Made by a program: the position numbers and the translations under genes. A stretch of 64,000 nucleotides of DNA from Pogostemon cablin (taxonomy: Eukaryota > Streptophyta > Magnoliopsida > Lamiales > Lamiaceae). Below the pieces are notes generated by a model that was not told the origin of the DNA, made no database searches, and saw nothing but the letters and a program-made list of their open reading frames with translations. The first letter of the stretch is position 1, and each line of letters opens with the position of its first letter. Positions 1 through 9,269 of the stretch are shown one piece after another. Where the stretch lies: positions 20,500,465 to 20,564,464 of the forward strand of contig CM042985.1 of assembly GCA_023678885.1 (NCBI GenBank), written 5' to 3'.

Positions 1-2700
1 AGTTATTTTAATTATGAACGTTTATTTATAAACATATAAATATTTTTATTTGTATATATTAAGATTACATTTTATTTATAAATATCTAATATTATTCATA
101 AATATTAAATAAGCAAACCAACAAAAGATAATTGTAAAAGTTAAAAAGACATTTTAAATATTAAATAATTTTTTAAATAATTATCTTATTTTGTATTTTT
201 AATATAAATATTTAATTATTAAATACTAATAAATGAATAATACTCCTAATATATTAGTACATAAATATTATATGTATTTATACACATTCTTCATTTTGAG
301 GTGTCTCAAATATTTATGCACATTCTAGTAAATCTTATCTACATTTTTTACACTTTATTTATTAATTTCAACAGCTTTATTTATTCATGTAACACTTTAT
401 TTATTTTTCTCCTTAAATTACCAATTTACTTATACTTTATCTTCATTATATATTTAAAAAATAATATTTCTTAATATATGTGCCCGTATAAATTGACATA
501 AATATCCGGAAGTGAGTAATAAAATTTACGAACATGTTCATGACCTTTCAAACCGAGTACCTTAAAAATGAGTTTGATTGATTAACTATTCAAACTCAAA
601 ATTCGTATTTGGAACTCAAAATACATACGTAAAACCAATCATATATTAAATATATTATTTTTTAATTTATATATTTATATTACATGTATTAATTATTAAA
701 AATGCTTGAATAAATCATATTTATATGAGTTGTTTCATAATTTTTTAAAATTTATTTATTATATTTTAAATATTAAATTTGTATTAGTCAAGTTAGTCAT
801 ACATTTTTTTTATTAATAAAGAATTCCGATTAAAATTGCAAAACATAAATATATATAAAAAAAAGTCATTCATTTAATTGAAAATAACTAAAAAAAATTT
901 TGTGATTAAATTGAGAAAATATAAAAAATCAAAAATAAAAATGTGAATTGATTTTTATTAATTAAATTAATCATATATTTTATTAACATAAAAAATTGAA
1001 TAAAATTGTAAAATATAAATAATCATGCATATAATTGAATAAAGAAAAGTTAGTGATTAAATTGAAATACAAAAAGATTGTGTATTTAATTGGTAAAAAG
1101 AAATATTGTGATTAAATCGAAATAAAAAGATAAAGTCATGTATTTTTTTGATAAAAAAATAATTCGTGATTAAATTGAAAAGGGAAGAAAAGGTCATATA
1201 TTTTATTGACATTAACTCTTATTTTATGTGTAGTGTACAATTGTATTAGCAATGATTGATGGGTCATATACGAGATATTTTTACTAAAAGAGAAAAATGA
1301 GGATATTAAATGAGAAATTCAGTGAAGACCTTTATGTGGGTAGGCAGTAGGAGTAAGTATTAATTAACCCTCAAAAGGAATAGTGTGATACACTCCAAGA
1401 AAAGGTAGACCCGTCTTACATAAGCTTTAGCGTCTCGAAAATTTGTGCATATAATATTGTTCTTTATTAATTATTACAATATGTAAAGACTTGAGAAATA
1501 AAATACATTGTTTGAATCACGCCTAGTTCAACTCTACAAGGGATTAAAAATAAGGGGGCAGGTGTCGGTCAATGACCAAATTCTCCTAACCTTAATCAAA
1601 GAGATCGGTCAACCATTTTGGTAAAATTTGTAGTAGGTAAACACATTAAAAGGATAATAATGTACCATAATGATGAAACTCAATTAATCTTATTAATAAA
1701 ATATTGTCGGACTCTATATGAAACCCAATAGTTAGGGCTGACCCTTGAGAAGAAAAGGAAGGCTTGTAAGTTAAGATCACACAGATCATACAGATTCTTG
1801 GTGTTATTTTCGTTCATCATTTCAAATGCGCATCGACACATAATTATTCCTAGGGTTTATACTTTTTTTAGATTATAATTTTTTTCTCTCTCTCTCCTAC
1901 ATGTCATCCATTCAATAGTAATATGAGAGATGTTACATTAAAATGACACAGAAAATTCGAATCGAGTTAAGATTAGACAGCTTACTTGTTCCCTAATAAT
2001 TGATGAAGGGTGCCCCTCGTTTTAATTCAGGCCTTAAATAATTAATCCATCTTAATCTGCAGCTCTTTCCATTCCTTTGTAAACCAACATAAACAATAAC
2101 CATCAATCTTAATAATATTAATAAATAAATAAATAAGTTTAAGAACCTATACAATGAAACCCTAATTTGAAGTATTACATTTTAACAAATGTTGCCTTTA
2201 TGTATGACAATTGTAACAACTATATATAATTTCCTTATTTATTTTTAGTAGGGTTATAATTGTCATGCATAGCAGCATAAGAGTAACTTTCGTAAACTTT
2301 TGCTTCAAAAGTAACACACAACCTATTACATGAAATGAAATTTTGGAAGAAGTAGAACGAATTATATGTTTTATTTATGTATAGAATAGAATATCATATT
2401 ACATCATCAATAAAATGATAACAAAGTCACACGATATATTCTTTTGTTGTTGACTAGTAGAGTGCATCCTACTGGTTCGAGTATTAATGTACTAGTGCAC
2501 CGACAACCATTAACTAATTAACTATATAATGTGAGAAATTGTCATTATCATTAATTTATATAAATATTTTTTTTATTGGAATGACTATTCAAAGTCATAT
2601 AATCTCCTCATGGCCTCATATATATTCTTCAAATTTTTTGTTTAAATTTATAAAGTCAATTTGACTTACCGTTAATTACCACAAAACATACTACTTAATT
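1..2700. other. AT-rich intergenic DNA, no gene seen
   Basis: No reading frame with recognisable protein similarity on either strand. The DNA is very AT-rich with short A/T runs. The only structure I can name is a decayed MITE at about 275-522, listed separately. Confidence 0.6.
275..522. mobile_element. Decayed Stowaway-type MITE relic
   Basis: The stretch from 'ttcattttgaggtgtctcaa' to 'ccggaagtgagtaata' aligns by eye, in the same order, with the better preserved MITE at 42950-43246: the 'cattttggggtgtccc' block, the AT-rich middle with 'caactttaattac' and 'taaattactaattta', the 'catgcccgta' block and a terminal copy of the end. The outer CTCCCTCCGT-type termini have decayed. Boundaries are approximate. 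Confidence 0.5.
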
Positions 2701-2774
2701 ACCATGTTAATCATAATCCACTAACTATGATTGACTATGGCATATTCACATGATATTAAAATATAATATCGGTT

Positions 2775-2946
2775 TACTATATCATTTTGGTATAACATTT
2801 TCTATATGACACTATACTTTGAATAAAATTACAAATTCTAAAAATTCTAGCCCGCATATGGATCGAATGTGATGTATTATTTTGGTGTAACATTTTCTAT
2901 ATCGCACTAAATTCTGAATAAAAATACAAATCTTTAAGATTCCGGC
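2775..2946. repeat. Diverged tandem duplication, about 98-bp period
   Basis: A block from 'atcattttggtataacattttctatat' at about 2781 recurs at about 2878 as 'attattttggtgtaacattttctatat'. Each is followed by a similar 'gcactaaattctgaataaaaatacaaat' stretch. This is a local duplication that has since diverged; no gene is associated with it. Confidence 0.55.
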
Positions 2947-3783
2947 CTCACATACAAATCCTAAAGATTTTGGCTTTAAAATTATTGATTGCAGCCGCAA
3001 ATTTTAAATCTGAAATCTTAAGGAATTTTATCCTATGATACCTCAAGCACATGCCGCTAAGCGATCCCCAATTATCAAATTAATTGAATGTAAATGGAGT
3101 ATATTAAAGTGATTCTTTTTAAGATTTTTGTTTAAAAAAAAAATCATATAAGAATATATATTAAATATTTCAAACTAAGTTTAAATTAGATGAATATTAT
3201 AATTCCAATGGCAATAAATATGTATCGTTAATATGGTATTAAAATTGTCCCACAATTTTTTACTTTATCCGAAATGATCTTAAAAAGAATTTTAAAAAAC
3301 ACAATTTAGTCTCTCAACTTTTAAAATTACTTCAATTTAGTTTAAATTTTGCGGGAATCGCACAAATATCAACAAAAATTACGATATCATGCTAAATTGA
3401 AGTGATATTAAAAGTTGTGAGAATAAATTGTTTTGAAAACTTTCGAATTTACGGATTCTATACTCATGCGAAAAAATAAAGGGTGGATTAAAAAAAATCA
3501 CTAACTTTACAAATTAATCCCCACTTTTGTAAAATTTTGTGTGTTTTGCAACAATACTTAAAAGTGATATTCTTTTTACAATTTCTTAAAGGTGGTAATT
3601 AATTTACAATAGTAGTAAAATTTGTGGTTTTTTTCGGCCATTAACCCATAAAAGGAATGATGTTAATGGAACAAAAGGGAGTAGTAGATTTTGATGTTGT
3701 TAGCAGATTTCTCAAGTCATGGTTATCAAGTTATATATGAGTAATTAAGAAATGGAGAAGGCAGCAAAGGAAAGTGAAATTAC

Positions 3784-3938
3784 CTGCATTGGCAGCAACA
3801 GAGGTCCAACAGGCATGGCCATGGCTGTGGATGTAGTTCTTCAGCATAGTTCTTCAGCTTCATATCCTCGTCCGGAGACCACAGCCCCTTCTTCTGCTTC
3901 GTCTTCATCTTCGTCTTCTCGACCCTCTTGCGCCCCAT
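3784..3938 (-). pseudogene. R2R3-MYB transcription factor, exon 1 remnant with frameshift
   Basis: On the minus strand an ATG at 3938 opens a basic N-terminus (MGRKRVEKTK, then KKGLWSPDED) typical of the first R2 helix of plant R2R3-MYB proteins. After KLKNY the frame is lost: a 13-bp unit (gctgaagaactat / gctgaagaactac) is tandemly duplicated at about 3838-3863. Past the duplication the other frame reads HGHACWTSVAANAG, the second Trp-containing R2 helix, and ends at GCAG|gtaatt, a good splice donor. Without the duplicate, exon 1 would be 142 nt and end in phase 1, as plant R2R3-MYB exon 1 normally does. A TATA-like stretch lies about 100 bp upstream. I find no exon 2 (the GKSCRLRW segment) in the 3 kb downstream, so the gene appears truncated as well as frameshifted. 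The Trp spacing and GLWSPDED resemble the MYB18/LAF1-type group, but subgroup assignment from one exon is weak. Confidence 0.8.
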
Positions 3939-4038
3939 TTTCAGACAAGATCACTATGTGTTAAGTGTATGAAGAATGAATAATTTTGGATGGACGTGGG
4001 AATGAAATGGAGAAATGATATGAGGTTAGTTAGCTGAG

Positions 4039-4048
4039 GTATATAAAG
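4039..4048 (-). promoter_or_regulatory. TATA-like box of the MYB remnant
   Basis: Read on the minus strand, CTTTATATACC lies about 100 bp upstream of the MYB ATG at 3938. This suits a TATA box followed by a short 5' leader. Inferred from sequence and spacing only. Confidence 0.4.
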
Positions 4049-4287
4049 AAGGTGTTGGTATGGTTTGGTTTGGTTTTGACATGCTTTTTATTATTTAAAC
4101 AAATTATTATGCTTTTGACTTTTAATAACTACCACCCTTGGCCTTGCTTCAACAATTAAGCAATAATACAACCCCCTAATTAAACTAATGGTACGATGAA
4201 CTTGTATTTACTTAATTAATTACTCTCGCATATTTCGTGGTCATGGAATTTAAAAGTTATTATGGGCCTTTTTTTTTATAAATTCGC

Positions 4288-4503
4288 CAAAATTTGTGTC
4301 CCATATCCCTTAGTATTAAATAGTATATTCTTTAATATACAGACGTGTATTTTTTATTTTCTGAAAAATTAAAAAAATTAACAAAAGTGTATATCCATTA
4401 AAACAAAATGTTGTATCTTTATTAATTAAAGTGTATACCCTTTAGAACAAAATGTTGTACCCTTACACACCTTGTAGACTTGGGGACACAAGAGATCAAC
4501 TCT
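4288..4503. mobile_element. MITE relic related to the CACCCGGG families
   Basis: The segment has inward-facing ends 'ttgtgtcccatatccctt' and 'cttggggacacaagagatcaactc'. Its interior ('gtgtataccctttagaacaaaatgttgtaccctta') matches the interior of the element at 27311-27694, and its right end 'gatcaactc' matches the ends of the elements at 22101 and 35768. I could not establish a target-site duplication. Confidence 0.4.
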
Positions 4504-4761
4504 AACAAATTTTTAAAGTAACGTGAATAATTCAGTGTTTAAAATTAAATTTATCCCATACAAATTTACTTTATTTAAAATAGTCTCAAAATTTTTAATT
4601 TTCCGAAATAATTTCATAACTTTAAAATTCTCACCAAAATTGTCCATTTTATTTTAAAATGTTCAATTTTTTTAATATCATGGAATTGAATCGGTACTTT
4701 TACAAAGTTATGGGACTAAATCGATTTTTTTACAAATTTATGGGATGAAATTGGTAAAGAA

Positions 4762-4925
4762 ATACTCCCTCCGTCCTGACTTATTCTTCATCGCTATTGT
4801 ATATATACATAGTTTAAGAAAAGTTTTTCTTGTCCTACTTTAGGTAATGTGGTATTTTTAGTTAATAAAAAAATAATAAAGTAAGTTATGTGAGTTAGGT
4901 AAGAGTAACATTTTTTAAAATATAA
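4762..4925. mobile_element. Left part of a Stowaway-type MITE (CTCCCTCCGTCC end)
   Basis: 'tactccctccgtcctgacttattcttcat' is a typical CTCCCTCCGT terminus. No matching end follows within the next few hundred bases. A reversed, imperfect CTCACTCTGTCCC end lies at about 9255-9268, so the MITE may have been split by the Mutator-like element between them; that is inference. Confidence 0.45.
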
Positions 4926-5189
4926 TGTATTAAGAGGTTATTTATTGAACCAAAATTTTAAATAGTCACTATTGATTAAGTACAATTTTAAATAGACACC
5001 TCCCTTAAAAATAATTTTTAGTAGTCATTTTTTAGTGGACTCCCCAAATTACCCCCATAACTGTTAGATAAAGGACGACAATAATGGGGGATAATTATGT
5101 CAGGTTTGACTGCATTAAATGGGGGTGGGTGGTAGCACATTTAAAATTTAAATTTTGGATTGGGGTGGACGGGTGGGGCATTATTAACG

Positions 5190-5325
5190 TCATTTTTCTC
5201 CCATATTCTCTCTCTTATCTCTCCCTTTCGTCTCATATTCTCTCTCTTCTCTCTCTCTTTCATCCCATATTCTCTATCATCTCTCTCCTTTTCGTCCAAT
5301 CTCTTCTGTCTTTCTTTCTCTGTTA
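5190..5325. repeat. CT-rich tandem repeat (cccatattctctctct units)
   Basis: Four imperfect units of about 30-35 bp, each starting with tcccatattctct or tcatattctct and followed by a ctctctcc/tttcgtc run. The pyrimidine strand is plus. Reading frames across it are low complexity and are not treated as genes. Confidence 0.7.
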
Positions 5326-5696
5326 TTTTCGTCCCAAAGCACAACACAGTGTCACCTATTTTAGGGCCCCCTTTATCCTTCGGCAATGGCGAATTTTCGG
5401 GTATGTATAAAATTAAATTTTTTTCAACAAATTTTTGGATTTGTAGTCATTTTCATATTTTTTGCCTACACTGTAATTACAATTTTTGTTTTTGTTCATG
5501 GTAAATAATGGATATTTACTTGTGTAAATGTGACTTATTTGTGTTGAATATTTTGCCAACATTTGTATTTTTTTACATGTTAAAATGGTGGCAATGTACA
5601 TGTGTAGAATGTGACTTAATCGTGTATATGTTATTTTAGAATGTCGAACCGCAGTGGGAGTGTATTTTTTTATTTGAAAATGTGAAAAAACTGTGT

Positions 5697-6091
5697 AGGC
5701 CGAATAGAGCATGTGTCGTTGGCCGAATATAACAAAAATATAGGTCGAATAGAAGAAGTATAGGTCGAATAGAACAAAGTGTAGGAATAGAAATAACGTG
5801 ATAACAGACCTTGGCCGAATAGAGCAATTGACTTTGGCCGAATAGAACAAAAATATTGGCCGAATAGAACAATCATTGGCCGAATAGAACAAATTGCCGG
5901 AACATGAATAATATGTCAACAGACCTTGGCTGAATACATCATCTGACATTGGCCGAATAGAACAAGTGTTGGCCAAATAGAACAATCTGTAGGCCGAATA
6001 GAACAACCTGTGGGCCGAATAGTCTAAGATATGGTTGGCCGAATAGAACAATCTGTAGGCCGAATAGAAGTATTATAGGCCGAATTGAACA
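5697..6091 (+). repeat. Left array: about 16 copies of GGCCGAATAGAAC
   Basis: I count about 16 copies, most written ggccgaatagaaca with small variants (ggtcgaatag, ggccgaatata, ggctgaatac), spaced mostly at 20-25 bp with two larger gaps. All point the same way, and the mirror-image array at 8113-8556 points the opposite way. Arranged subterminally in a transposon, such arrays usually serve as transposase-binding sites; here that role is inference. Confidence 0.85.
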
Positions 6092-6223
6092 AATGACCTT
6101 ATTGTTATATAATTTTTTTAATTATGAGTATTTACTGAATTTCGTAGACCGGTAGAATTATCTTATAATAAATTGTCTTAGAATAGATAGATATGATGTG
6201 TCTTACAAACTATTTAAAAAAAC

Positions 6224-6805
6224 ATGTTACTTGTGCAGGGTGAGTGGAAGCGTCCAAGTATGCAGGGGCAGAATTGTGAAATATTTAATTACTGCAAACC
6301 CGGGATTGTTATGGGATTAATCCATAAACAGTTAACACAGCTTGGGAATGTCGAATGTATATTTAGGAGCTCATGGTTTGGTCATTTTTGGGACCTTGTC
6401 GATAATTGGAACGCGCACGCTAATATCCATGGCCTGATCACTCGGGAGATTGTACTTAGCGATGAGGACCGAACTTCTAGATTCTTTCAGGTTGGAAACG
6501 TGTGCATTAGATTTAATAGGCATGAGTTCATGCGGATTATAGGACTCTGCTTCCAGGATCGAGTGGGGTATGATCCGAACTTGATGTATAATATACCGGC
6601 TGGTGGGATTTACGATACGTATTAGGGGCAACGCCAAAGAAGACCATTAGTAAGAGAGATTGCCAAATATTTTGAAAGTGTTACGTTTAATGGTAGCCCC
6701 GAGGATGCTAATGTCGAACTCGAAATCCTTCAAAATCTCTGCTCTCATCCCCTGGGGTCGGAGCCCAGTAATCTTATTAAATTGTCTAGCAGCAAAAATT
6801 GACCG
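6224..6805 (+). pseudogene. DUF1985 (MULE passenger gene), internal stop
   Basis: The frame begins just after an acceptor-like 'cttgtgcag' and encodes a segment with FRSSWFGHFWDL, then a hydrophobic/charged stretch, then VCIRFNRHEFMRIIGLC. This is the pattern of the plant DUF1985 family (FGHFL...RF...EF...TGL). DUF1985 proteins commonly carry a C-terminal Ulp1-like cysteine protease and ride in Mutator-like or CACTA elements. A TAG at 6623-6625 interrupts the frame, but the same frame then stays open for about 59 codons to a TGA near 6803, so the TAG looks like a point lesion. No protease domain is seen. The gene points away from the left array and towards the oppositely oriented transposase fragments. 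Confidence 0.6.
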
Positions 6806-6851
6806 ATTACTTTGGATGACACCTGTGTAGGAGTAGGCCTGTCTGGATAAT

Positions 6852-7957
6852 TTAACAACCGTGATGTTGAACGAATTTAACCACCCCCCATAGCCCATAG
6901 CTCATTCTTGCGTGCATCGCAAATTGACAATCTGTTTTACCCTTTAGCTTACATTCCACGTTATATCTGGTCGAGCTAGATCTTTCAATAATAGTCTCCA
7001 CTCTGTTCCGCAAGTTATACATTCCTACAGCAATATGTAATTTCTCTTTTGTATTAAATACACTTTTCTCGTGAAGAACGTCAGACGCATCAAAGTCAGG
7101 GACAGCCATCTGATCTTCTCTGTCAGCTTTATTCGGAATTCCTATGAACGTATCAGGTGCATTAGTTTAAAGTAGAAATTTACTTTAGTTCTATTCTAAA
7201 TAAACATAGTATTCATACCTGGAATTAACCAAGGACGGGTGGTGGGCTGTATACTATGAAAATCTTATTGCTGCATTTCAGGACGGGACAAGTAGCGAGT
7301 AATCGGTTCAAGAAAGCTAGGGTCGCCTCTCTGACGTTTGTAATCACAGACTTCTTCATACAATTGGATTCTTCTCTCCTCAGCATCATCATCACTTTCG
7401 CTAGAAGACTGATTACAATCATGTTGTATATCATCTTCGTTGTTTTTATCTTCTTCTTCGACAGTCCTATTCCCGGGCTCAACATCATCATTATAAGCAT
7501 GTACATCATCCTCATCCTCACCAGCGTTGTCATCAGCTTCAGCATCTACAGATTCTCTAAAACCAAACTGCTGTATCTCTGAGGTCAGACTGTACTCCAC
7601 ATTCAAATCAAAATTAGGCCTACCACTAGACTGTGCCCTCGTACATGGATCATTGCTCGGACCAGCACTTGCGTCTTTATAACCCAACCCTAAATCCAAA
7701 CTATGCCCTGAATCTTGTGCAGAATGTTGAACGAATGCATTGCCAATGACAAGAAGGAGTGTCACGTACACCATTCCTACATCAACACAGTTGAAAACTT
7801 CTGTCACACGTTCATCATTCTTTATCTTATATTTAGACATACGGCCATTGTACTCGACCAGAGAATGAGCTTCATAACCCCAATAATCCAAATCAGCTTG
7901 TACTATGTTATGAATTTCTAATAGCAAACTAGTATAATACATATTGTCATCCCGCAT
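6852..7957 (-). pseudogene. MURA-type (MuDR) transposase N-terminal fragments
   Basis: Two minus-strand blocks. The upstream one (7957-7265) ends in a long acidic region rich in Asp/Glu, usual before the DNA-binding domain of plant MURA proteins, and closes with a TAA after EMQQ although the same frame continues to RPWLIPG. The downstream one (7109-6852) has FNTKEKLHIAVGMYNLRNR, an RSSSTRYNVECK segment and a terminal HHGC. This follows the MuDR DNA-binding domain (F.s.eeLk.Av..Y...N, yrv.Ck, CpW.., H.C). No DDE catalytic domain is found downstream, so the gene is truncated. Confidence 0.6.
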
Positions 7958-8112
7958 GTATAACCACCAAACCTGTACACCTTTGTATAGTATCTCATCT
8001 CAATATCCACCCCAACTCATCTCAGCTGTTTTATAGCTCATCTGCACATTTTTTCAAGAAAATATAAATGACGACAATATTAAAATATTAAAATATTTTC
8101 TCAGTATGTTTT

Positions 8113-8556
8113 TTTCTATTCGGCCTATGTTTATCTTATTCGGCCTATGAGGTTGTTCTATTCGGCCTACCAATATTGTTCTATTCGGCCTACATGTTTC
8201 TTAAAAATAAAAATTAAACGTGAAAATTTTAAATCTTCTATTCAGCCTACGTTTCTTCTATTCAGCCCATAAGATAGTTTTATTCGGCCTACAATACTTG
8301 TTCTATTCGGCCTACTTATACTTTTTAAAAAAATAATAAAATTTCATGTGGATACATTTATTCTCTAATTCGGCCGACGTCTCTTCTATTCGGCCAAGAA
8401 AGTTTGTCTATTCGGCCTACAAATGTTGTTCTATTCGGCCTACTTATTTTTTTAAAAATAAGAGATAATTTTTTGCCTATTCGGCCAACGTTTCTGATAT
8501 TCGGTCTACAAAGTTGTTATATTCGGCCTACAAATCATGTTCTATTCAGCCTACTT
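8113..8556 (-). repeat. Right array: about 16 copies of the same motif, inverted
   Basis: About 16 copies of TTCTATTCGGCCTAC and variants (attcagcctac, attcggccaag, attcggtctac), the reverse complement of the motif at 5697-6091. They come in groups of four or so separated by AT-rich spacers carrying a repeated 'ctta(t)ttttttaaaaaata' piece, suggesting the array grew by duplicating a larger unit of about 115 bp. Confidence 0.85.
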
Positions 8557-9269
8557 ATTTCTTATTCAAAAATATAAAAAAATTTAATGTGAAAATATTT
8601 TATACTCCACTTACTCTATTGGCAATCTATTATTTCTATTATAAAACGTTGAATAAATAATATACACTCATAAGACATGTAAAAAAGATCAAATTAATGC
8701 ATTCATAGCTTTTAAAACAAGTTTAAAAACATACTTTACTGCTCTCCAAATTCTCACACCTGTAAAGAACTAGAAAAAATAGTTGCTCCCCAAATGCTTA
8801 AACCTCGAAAAAAACTTAAAAAATGAAATGAATATATGTGTATGATGCCGCACAATGGTTGGACCACCATTATATATAGTATACTATATACCTCATTTTT
8901 TGTAAGCATATGAGGTGAGTACATGCCTACATAGTTGTACTTTGACACTTTTTTCAGAAATAGAGATGAATCGGATTCCTCTACTGTACTTTTGGTGCTT
9001 TTGGTAAAAAAGTGAGGAATCTGATTCCTCAAACATGTGAACAGTGGGTCCCTCTCAAGGGTGTTTTGCCCAATTTCATTCAAAGTGGCTAGAATAAATT
9101 GTATATAACACATGTGACCACTTAAAATTACTTTTAAGTAATAGTGGCTACTCTTTGCCATTTTCACTTATTTATTTTTGAATTTTTACTCCTTTTTGGT
9201 GGTGAAAAGTGTATTGGGACGAACTATTGAGGAAAGAGTGAAAAGTTAATTGGGACAGAGTGAGTATTG

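Larger units (their letters stand above)
4933..9180. mobile_element. Degraded Mutator-like element (MULE), about 4.2 kb
   Basis: The two outer ends show inverted similarity: 'aatagtcactattgattaagtacaattttaaatagacacc' near 4960 against the reverse complement of about 9105-9155 ('agtagccactattacttaaaagtaattttaagtggtcac'). Inside lie two inverted arrays of a GGCCGAATAGAAC motif, a DUF1985-type reading frame on the plus strand and MURA-type transposase fragments on the minus strand. DUF1985 proteins are known passengers of plant Mutator-like elements. Both coding parts contain stops, so the copy is not autonomous. Exact termini and the 9-bp target duplication were not resolved. Confidence 0.6.

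Noticed and set aside
5084..6051. Overlapping reading frames of 80-210 codons on both strands
   Set aside because: They run through the CT-rich repeat and the GGCCGAATAGAAC array; the proteins are periodic translations of the repeat (SIRP/FYSA-type) without family similarity.
5697..6091. Regularly spaced short repeats resembling a CRISPR array
   Set aside because: Spacing is irregular, repeats are only 13-14 bp and degenerate, the genome is plant nuclear DNA, and a mirror-image array lies at the other end of the same transposon.
9150..9268. Right half of a MITE split by the Mutator-like element
   Set aside because: The CTCACTCTGTCCC end is plausible, but the internal sequence does not clearly continue the left half at 4762-4925, so I did not list it as a feature.
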